Below, in pieces: positions 1 through 5,679 of a DNA stretch of 5,679 nucleotides. Origin of the DNA: JAVBKA01 sp031546715 (GTDB lineage: Bacteria; Bacillota; Clostridia; Oscillospirales; UBA929); the NCBI GenBank assembly GCA_031546715.1, contig JAVBKA010000062.1:1-5679 (forward strand), read 5' to 3'. Position numbers and translations under genes: made by a program. Under the pieces are notes generated by a model that saw only the letters and a list, made by a program, of their open reading frames with translations, was not told the DNA's origin and did not search any database. Each line of letters opens with the position of its first letter. Position 1 is the first letter of the stretch.

Positions 1-2934
1 AATCCAAGGCTTCTTCCGAAACATGCGAAGCATATTAATCAGCCGCCATCGCCGCGGGATCTACAACTAAGTGAGGTTTTATCATTTGTTGCAGTTATTT
101 TAACTGCTATTGGGACATTTGTTTATTTATTTCTATTCTTACGCAAGCTTAACGCCAGAAACAAAGAGCTTAAGGAAACATTGCAAAAGCTTCATACCGC
201 AGAAGAAATGCTGCAAAAGGATAGAGAAATTGTAGAATCAAGAAAAAGACTTGAAGTGACGCTTGAATCTGCGCCTGTACATTTTATTGCCTGTACCGTT
301 GAGGGCAAAATTTTGCGCCTTAACAAAAGAGCATCTGAAACCTTTGAAGCCAAAGAAGGAGAATTCTTTTTATCCTTGTTTCCGTCTATGAAGGACGGAA
401 TAAAGTTACTTAAAAAGGTTCACAAGGAAGCGTTTGTTTTTGGTGCAGTATTACAACTAAAAACGAAAAGCGGAGAAACCCATAGGTTTTACACCAATAT
501 TTCAAACACTGCTGATGTTAAAGGCAGCGAAATGTATGTTTGGCTGATTGATATTGAAGAAAGCGAAACTAAAAAAGACATAATTGCCACGTCTCAAAAT
601 GACTTGACGCTGGCGTTAAAGTCGTTCCCAATTGCGCTTGCAATCGTTGACGGTACTCAAAAAAGAGAGTTTATAAATGATGCATATCAAGAGTTTTTTG
701 GCTTTGACAGCTATGATGAAGCGTTTAATTACGATTTAGCCAAGCTTAATCCAACATTTCAGCCAGACGGCATACGTTCAGAAGTAAAAAGGCAGAAAAT
801 TACCGAGGATATAATGGATACACGAGGGATTTTGACATTCCCATGGATGTATTTATCAAAAACAGGTCAAAATATCGAGAGCTCTATATACTCAAGAACA
901 ATTATTTTTCACGGAAAACGCAGCAATCTTCTTGTTCTGCGCGATATTAGCGACGAAAAGAAGAAGGCGGAGCAGCTCGAAAAACTTGCGGAAGACGAAA
1001 AGAATGCAAATGCTTTAAAAAATAGATTTCTCATATCAATGAGCCACGAAATTAGAACCCCAATGAACGCTATATTAGGTCTGGCTGAGATAGAATTGAG
1101 GAAAGAGCATGGGCGAGAGGTAACAGATGTCCTTAGAAAAATTAACGCCTCCGCCAAAAATTTGCTTGCAATCATCGGAGATATCTTAGACTTTACTAAA
1201 ATTGAAGCCGAAGAAATGACGATGCTTGAGGAAGAAACAGAGCTTGAAGAAGTAATTGCAAATGCTTTGCTGTTGGCAAATCAACGAATTGGCAGTAAAA
1301 ACATTCAGCTTTCACTAAAAATGGACAAAAATCTGCCAAACATTGTTCTTACAGACAAGACGAGATTATGGCAGATACTAAAAAATCTTTTGGACAATTC
1401 GGCTAAATACACGAATGTCGGTTCGATAATCTTAGATGTCGCCCTTGTGGAGAGCTCGTCTTGCGCTAAGATAGTAAGCTTTAAGGTGACAGACACTGGA
1501 TTGGGTATGAGCGAAGAGCAATTAGCGAAAATATTTACGCCCTTTGAGCAGTTTCATAGCTCATTGGCAAGAAATACGGGAACCGGTTTGGGTATGCCCA
1601 TTACAAAGCAGATTATTGAGCGCATGAACGGACAATTTGAGATAGCCAGCAAGGTAAATGAGGGGACAACCGTAACGGTTGAGATTCCTTTCAAAGTACC
1701 GAGGGTAACGAAAACAATCAGCGAAGCACTGAGCAATTTGCCGCTGTCCAACTACAAGATTTTAATCGCAGACGACGATCCGTTTACCATAGAAATTATG
1801 ACTGGTTTATTAGAATCTGCTGGCGTAACTCCTGCTACTGTGACTTCAGGCGAGGAAGCCCTTGAGCGTTACAAACAGGAAATGGATAGCGGTCACCCCT
1901 TTGACATTGTAATTCTGGATTACATTATGGGCGGCATTAATGGTATTGAAGTCGCAAAAAAGATAAAGGCAATTTCCGACCATAAACTGGCTAAGCTACT
2001 TATGGTAACATCTTACACTAAGCAGCTACTAGGCTCAGAGATTGAAAACGCGGGCTACGAGGATATTATTGAAAAACCTTTTACGCCCACACATTTTATG
2101 AAGCGGCTTGTTGAAATTGCTGATTCCACTGTGGAGTTCAGCAACTTTGACGGCGTCATCTTCCCAAATGCAAAGGTTTTAATTTGCGAAGATAACTTTA
2201 TTAATCAAGAGGTTGCCATCGGCGTGTTAGAATACTTCGGGATTGAGCCTGATATTGCTAACAACGGTCAAGAGGGCATTGACATGCTGGAGAAAAAACG
2301 CTACGACCTCGTGTTTATGGACATTCTTATGCCTGTTATGGACGGACACGAAGCTACCAAGGCTATCCGTGCAAGCGGAAAGCCCTACAAAAACGTTCCG
2401 ATTGTTGCTATGACGGCAAACGTTATGGCGGATGAAATTGAAAAGTGCATAAATGAAGGTATGGATGGTCATGTCGGCAAGCCGATTAGCTTTGAAAAGG
2501 TGTTTGCTAAGCTAAACGAATTCTTGGCAAAGCATCTTGAAATTAATACTGGATCGGGTGAGGTTTTGAAAAGCAGCTCAGACTCTATTAAAAAAATTAT
2601 CGGAATCGGATATAATGAAGCACTCACACGCCTACTGAGTAACGAGGAGAAATATTTTAAGCTGCTAAGAAGCTTTGCGGGCACAGTTTCCACCTACTTA
2701 ATCCCTGTCAGCGAAGCGTTTGAGCCGGAAAATGTAAAGCAAAACAAGGTAAACGTGCACACGTTAAAAGGCGTTGCAGGAAACTTAGGAATGTATACTT
2801 TACAGGAAAAAGCACTCCTTTTTGAAAAAGCTGAAGATGGTGAAAAGCAGGCTAATTATGCTGATTTATATAGCTACGCCTTTAAATTAGCAGATGATAT
2901 CTTAGAAAATCTACCAGAAGCAGGTGGAAAGTAA
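1..2934 (+). CDS. Hybrid sensor histidine kinase with PAS-PAS-HisKA-HATPase-REC-REC-HPt, 5' end outside window
   Basis: Membrane-bound hybrid histidine kinase carrying a full phosphorelay. The frame is open from base 1, so the start lies upstream; 977 residues are visible (numbered here from base 1). Residues 1-25 are the end of an extracytoplasmic region with an INQPPS motif (12-17), a style I associate with the end of ABC_sub_bind sensor domains. One membrane helix follows (about 26-47), then a coiled coil (48-80) and two PAS-like domains (about 83-190 and 201-317). HisKA has phospho-acceptor H349 in SHEIRTPMNA. HATPase shows the N box (N462, N466), DTGLGM (498-503), an FTPFEQF F box (512-518) and GTGLGM (527-532). 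REC1 has D591/D592, phospho-acceptor D640, T670 and K692. REC2 has E730/D731, D774, T805 and K827. HPt has H920 in HTLKG. All catalytic residues are present, so it should be active. No DNA-binding output domain is seen, so the HPt presumably passes phosphate to a separate regulator. The domain calls are firm; the ligand is unknown. Confidence 0.95.
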   Translation, partial: NPRLLPKHAKHINQPPSPRDLQLSEVLSFVAVILTAIGTFVYLFLFLRKLNARNKELKETLQKLHTAEEMLQKDREIVESRKRLEVTLESAPVHFIACTVEGKILRLNKRASETFEAKEGEFFLSLFPSMKDGIKLLKKVHKEAFVFGAVLQLKTKSGETHRFYTNISNTADVKGSEMYVWLIDIEESETKKDIIATSQNDLTLALKSFPIALAIVDGTQKREFINDAYQEFFGFDSYDEAFNYDLAKLNPTFQPDGIRSEVKRQKITEDIMDTRGILTFPWMYLSKTGQNIESSIYSRTIIFHGKRSNLLVLRDISDEKKKAEQLEKLAEDEKNANALKNRFLISMSHEIRTPMNAILGLAEIELRKEHGREVTDVLRKINASAKNLLAIIGDILDFTKIEAEEMTMLEEETELEEVIANALLLANQRIGSKNIQLSLKMDKNLPNIVLTDKTRLWQILKNLLDNSAKYTNVGSIILDVALVESSSCAKIVSFKVTDTGLGMSEEQLAKIFTPFEQFHSSLARNTGTGLGMPITKQIIERMNGQFEIASKVNEGTTVTVEIPFKVPRVTKTISEALSNLPLSNYKILIADDDPFTIEIMTGLLESAGVTPATVTSGEEALERYKQEMDSGHPFDIVILDYIMGGINGIEVAKKIKAISDHKLAKLLMVTSYTKQLLGSEIENAGYEDIIEKPFTPTHFMKRLVEIADSTVEFSNFDGVIFPNAKVLICEDNFINQEVAIGVLEYFGIEPDIANNGQEGIDMLEKKRYDLVFMDILMPVMDGHEATKAIRASGKPYKNVPIVAMTANVMADEIEKCINEGMDGHVGKPISFEKVFAKLNEFLAKHLEINTGSGEVLKSSSDSIKKIIGIGYNEALTRLLSNEEKYFKLLRSFAGTVSTYLIPVSEAFEPENVKQNKVNVHTLKGVAGNLGMYTLQEKALLFEKAEDGEKQANYADLYSYAFKLADDILENLPEAGGK
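2922..2927 (+). promoter_or_regulatory. Ribosome-binding site of gene 2, inside the end of gene 1
   Basis: AGGTGG lies six bases before ATG 2934, within the last codons of gene 1. The stop TAA (2932-2934) and the ATG share one base. This arrangement usually lets terminating ribosomes restart on the next gene, coupling the output of the two kinases. It also fixes the start of gene 2, since the signal peptide begins directly at this ATG. Confidence 0.8.
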
Positions 2935-5679
2935 TGAAACGATTCATTAGCTTTGGATTATTGATTGTGCTTCTTCTTTCCTTTTGCGGTACAGTGTTAG
3001 CCGAAGAAAGCGACAAAACCTTAACACTGACAATGGCAAATGATGCTCCAAGGACAGTAGACTTGTTAATGTATTACGCATTAAAGGAGCTGGGGTACAC
3101 TCCGTCAATGTCAATTGTTGGCAATACAGCTACTTTAAGGATGACAGATGCTGGTGAACGTGATGCTGTCTCTTTCCAGACGAAATATATTGGTGATCAA
3201 TTTAAAAATATAATAATGGTTGATCATTATACGGTACAAATAGAGCTAAATGCCTATGTAAACATAGCTTCTGGCATAAAAATTAAGACATGGGATGATT
3301 TGGCGAACCTCAAAGTAGGCATGATTTACGAAAAGCCCTATGTTGAGACGCGAGTGCCGAAGTCTGCGAAAATCTCTATGTTTTCAACTCCCTATGAGAT
3401 GTTTAAAAAGCTGTCAAAGGGTGAGATTGATGCTGCTGTTGTCTTAAAAATTGCAGGGCAGGAATTTTGGACACCTGGCAATATTAAGCTCGCGAATACT
3501 ATTGAAAAAGTTGATACATTTACGCATTTAAACAAAATACATGCAGATTTAGCTCCTAAATTATCGGCTGTATTGGAAAAAATGTATAGCGATGGGACAG
3601 CGGAAAAAATCCTCAACTATGAAATTCTTGGCGAGCCAAATGAGAAAAAGCTCATTTTGCGTATTTCTACATACAACTCAGATTCAATCTGGGATAAAAA
3701 AATCGATGAAGCCTTAGAAGCTACAGGCGATTACGATATTATTAATGTTGACTTAAACACTGATAAAATTAAGGTTTCAGAAGAAACTTGGCGCATAAAT
3801 CAAAACTTAATTCGCTCCGATTTAGTAGGCAGGTCCCCTGATGTAATTTTAGTATCCGACAATGAAGCGTTAGAGTTTATTAAAAGCTGCTATTTTCCGC
3901 TGTTTAACAAAGTTCCTGTTGTTTTTTCCGGCATAAACGACTATAACAGTGACACGCTGACTGGTTTTGAACAGCATTTTACAGGCGTGACGGAAAGAAT
4001 CAGCGCAGACGAAACCGTTGAGGTTATGTTGTCACTTTTTCCTGACACTAAGAGAGTTTTTGTTATAAATGATCACTCACTGTCAGGCTTAGCATGGAAA
4101 AATGAGATTGATTCTCAGCTTGAAGGTAAATTTCCAGACGTTATATTCGAGCATAACGAAGATTTAACGTTGCCGCAGCTCCTAGAAAAAATAAAAAACC
4201 TGCCGAGTGATGCGCTTGTTTTAAGCGGAACTTACATGGTAAACCTGCAATCGCAAGAGATACCTGAAAAAGAAGTGCAGGATTTATTTTTCCAGAACAG
4301 CCCTGTTCCAATTTTCGGCTTGAAATTAACAAGCTTTGGATACGGTCAGCTTGGTGGAAAATTTGTTGACAGTGAGCCTCAAGGCAAGGCGGCGGCTGGT
4401 ATAGTCAGCTCAATTTTTAGCGACGCGTCGGTACTGCCAAACGTTGTTATAGGTTCAACTGGGGACAATAAGTGGCTCTTTGACTACGAAGTGATGGAAA
4501 AATATTACATAACTAAAGAGCAGATTGTGAGCTTAGGACAGGCGGAGTTGATTAATGAAGTAATCCCGCTAAATGTATCTAATCCTATGTTGTTTTCTTT
4601 GTCGATTGTATTTTTGTCCTTTTTACTTTTATTGGTTTTAATCATAATTATTTTATCTGTAACCAAGAGCAGACACAATAAAAAGCTCAGTGTTATTCAA
4701 AAAAGCTTGTATTCAACAGAAGAGCTTCTTGAAAAAGATAATGCAGTAATGGACTTAAAAGAATATTTTGAGCGGCTAATTGACACTTCACCAATCGGTT
4801 ACGCCCTTGTTTCGGATAATGCGATTATCGAATGCAACAAGTACGTAACTAATTATTTTAACACAAAAATAGGGGATAAGGATATCAGCGGAGTACCTTT
4901 GATGGAACTACTTAGCGAGGCGGCAGTCGCCACAACGAAGTCTTTGATGGCAACCGATGGTGAAAGTAAGCGTTTTTACTTAAGTTCTACGGGACTGGAA
5001 TTTAATAAAAAGGAAGCTGAAATTCTTTGGTGCTTGGATACCGAAGAGTACGAAAAGCGAAACGACACATTAAGTCAGCTCCAAGCGGAATTAGATAAAA
5101 TATTGTCAACCTTGCCAACGTCTCTGGTTATCACCAACGCCCGCACCCATCAAATCAAGTTTTGCAATAATCTGTTTTTGGAACTGTTTCAGCTAAATTC
5201 GTTGGAAGAAGCGCAAAAAATAAGCATGAACGAATTTTCTCCTACAGTTATGCTAGACTTAGACAACAAGGTTGAAAGCGCGGATGCGGATAGGCATATC
5301 ACAAAAAAGTGCGAGTGCCAGTATACACTGCCAAGCGGCAAAATTATTGACGCGCTGATGGTTTCAACACCGTTTTTATATCAGAGCGAAGAGTGTAATA
5401 TAAAGGTTATTGTTGATACTGCTGATACTAAAAAGCGCGATAGTATGCTGGAAAACATGGCGAACAAAGAACGTGAAGCTAATAAGCTGAAAAGCAGATT
5501 TATTGTCAACATGAGCCATGAAATAAGAACGCCAATGAATGCTATTATTGGATTGTCAGAGCTGCATCTTCTGAATACCAAAAACAAAGATTCTTGCGAG
5601 GCAATAAGAAAAATCAACCACTCAGCAAAATCTCTATTGACAATTATTAATGATATCTTAGATTTTTCTAAGCTTGAAG
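2934..5679 (+). CDS. Sensor histidine kinase with two stacked periplasmic-binding domains, 3' end outside window
   Basis: Second membrane sensor kinase, open from ATG 2934 to the window end (915 codons, no stop). The start is supported by an AGGTGG site six bases upstream and a signal peptide: MKR, a hydrophobic core (residues 7-17), and a VLA-EE cleavage site after A23. Residues about 29-227 resemble a type II solute-binding domain (SBP_bac_3): W120 with DDLANLKVG, KGEIDAAV (162-169) and the closing APKL...DGTAEKIL segment (208-227). Residues about 239-545 resemble the ABC_sub_bind family, a type I fold, with FTGVTE at 349-354; characterised relatives include aromatic amino-acid binders. A membrane helix (about 553-576) and a coiled coil follow. 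Two PAS-like regions (about 611-705 and 713-830) precede HisKA with H862 in SHEIRTPMNA. The sequence stops at residue 915, before any HATPase domain. If its kinase half matches gene 1, the full protein would be near 1,490 residues and might also end in REC and HPt domains; that is inference. Ligands are unknown. Confidence 0.93.
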   Translation, partial: MKRFISFGLLIVLLLSFCGTVLAEESDKTLTLTMANDAPRTVDLLMYYALKELGYTPSMSIVGNTATLRMTDAGERDAVSFQTKYIGDQFKNIIMVDHYTVQIELNAYVNIASGIKIKTWDDLANLKVGMIYEKPYVETRVPKSAKISMFSTPYEMFKKLSKGEIDAAVVLKIAGQEFWTPGNIKLANTIEKVDTFTHLNKIHADLAPKLSAVLEKMYSDGTAEKILNYEILGEPNEKKLILRISTYNSDSIWDKKIDEALEATGDYDIINVDLNTDKIKVSEETWRINQNLIRSDLVGRSPDVILVSDNEALEFIKSCYFPLFNKVPVVFSGINDYNSDTLTGFEQHFTGVTERISADETVEVMLSLFPDTKRVFVINDHSLSGLAWKNEIDSQLEGKFPDVIFEHNEDLTLPQLLEKIKNLPSDALVLSGTYMVNLQSQEIPEKEVQDLFFQNSPVPIFGLKLTSFGYGQLGGKFVDSEPQGKAAAGIVSSIFSDASVLPNVVIGSTGDNKWLFDYEVMEKYYITKEQIVSLGQAELINEVIPLNVSNPMLFSLSIVFLSFLLLLVLIIIILSVTKSRHNKKLSVIQKSLYSTEELLEKDNAVMDLKEYFERLIDTSPIGYALVSDNAIIECNKYVTNYFNTKIGDKDISGVPLMELLSEAAVATTKSLMATDGESKRFYLSSTGLEFNKKEAEILWCLDTEEYEKRNDTLSQLQAELDKILSTLPTSLVITNARTHQIKFCNNLFLELFQLNSLEEAQKISMNEFSPTVMLDLDNKVESADADRHITKKCECQYTLPSGKIIDALMVSTPFLYQSEECNIKVIVDTADTKKRDSMLENMANKEREANKLKSRFIVNMSHEIRTPMNAIIGLSELHLLNTKNKDSCEAIRKINHSAKSLLTIINDILDFSKLE

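Noticed and set aside
181..183. TTG as the true start of gene 1
   Set aside because: The same frame is open back to base 1 and encodes a convincing membrane helix and coiled coil that fit the architecture of gene 2, so the real start lies upstream of the window.
909..1175. Minus-strand open frame whose peptide AFIGVLISWL recurs in the minus-strand frame at 5381-5617, suggesting a conserved hydrophobic small protein
   Set aside because: The shared peptide is the antisense reading of the conserved SHEIRTPMNA histidine box in both kinases. Its conservation is explained by the plus-strand genes.
1305..2693. Several minus-strand open frames of 63-81 codons across the kinase and receiver domains
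   Set aside because: They lie opposite well-conserved HATPase, REC and HPt coding sequence. Their peptides are low-complexity and match no recognisable family.
2934..3002. Lipoprotein signal in gene 2 at C18
   Set aside because: The residues before the cysteine (LSF) do not fit a lipobox, because F at -1 is atypical, and a good signal peptidase I site (VLA) follows at 21-23.
3392..4332. Minus-strand open frames of 74 and 63 codons (3392-3616 and 4141-4332)
   Set aside because: They lie opposite the binding-protein domains of gene 2, which show clear family motifs on the plus strand.
3003..4580. Solute-binding protein genes of an ABC transporter
   Set aside because: The binding domains are in the same unbroken frame as the membrane helix, PAS and HisKA regions, and no permease or ATPase gene is present, so they form the sensor part of a kinase.
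5381..5617. Minus-strand open frame of 78 codons
   Set aside because: It lies wholly antisense to the second PAS-like region and HisKA of gene 2 and has no independent support.

Overview
The window is filled by two large, same-strand membrane sensor kinase genes, and both run off an edge. Gene 1 (1-2934) lacks its 5' end. Gene 2 (2934-5679) lacks its 3' end. They overlap by one base (TAATG) with a ribosome-binding site just upstream, so they almost certainly form one operon. There is no intergenic stretch, and I see no RNA gene, mobile element or CRISPR array.

The visible part of gene 1 reads: end of an extracytoplasmic region, one membrane helix, a coiled coil, two PAS-like domains, HisKA, HATPase, two receiver domains and a C-terminal HPt domain. 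This is a complete intramolecular His-Asp phosphorelay. Gene 2 begins with a signal peptide, followed by a type II periplasmic-binding-protein domain (SBP_bac_3-like), a second binding-protein domain resembling the ABC_sub_bind family, one membrane helix, a coiled coil, two PAS-like regions and the start of HisKA. The window stops 53 residues after its phospho-acceptor histidine. The HisKA segments of the two proteins align without gaps (32 of 54 identical, counted by hand). The shared order of helix, coiled coil, PAS, PAS and HisKA marks them as tandem paralogues.

The likely joint role is to sense small molecules outside the cytoplasmic membrane with solute-binding domains borrowed from ABC transporters, and to pass phosphate to a response regulator encoded elsewhere. 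Neither visible part contains a DNA-binding or enzymatic output domain, and no transporter permease or ATPase gene is present.

The organism is a bacterium with moderately AT-rich DNA (judged by eye, not computed). The kinase motif style (GTGLGMPITK, SHEIRTPMNAI) occurs in Clostridia, spirochaetes and some other anaerobes. I cannot place it more precisely. The unusual points are the stacked binding domains of gene 2 and the tandem, translationally coupled pair. I found no clearly new type of system.
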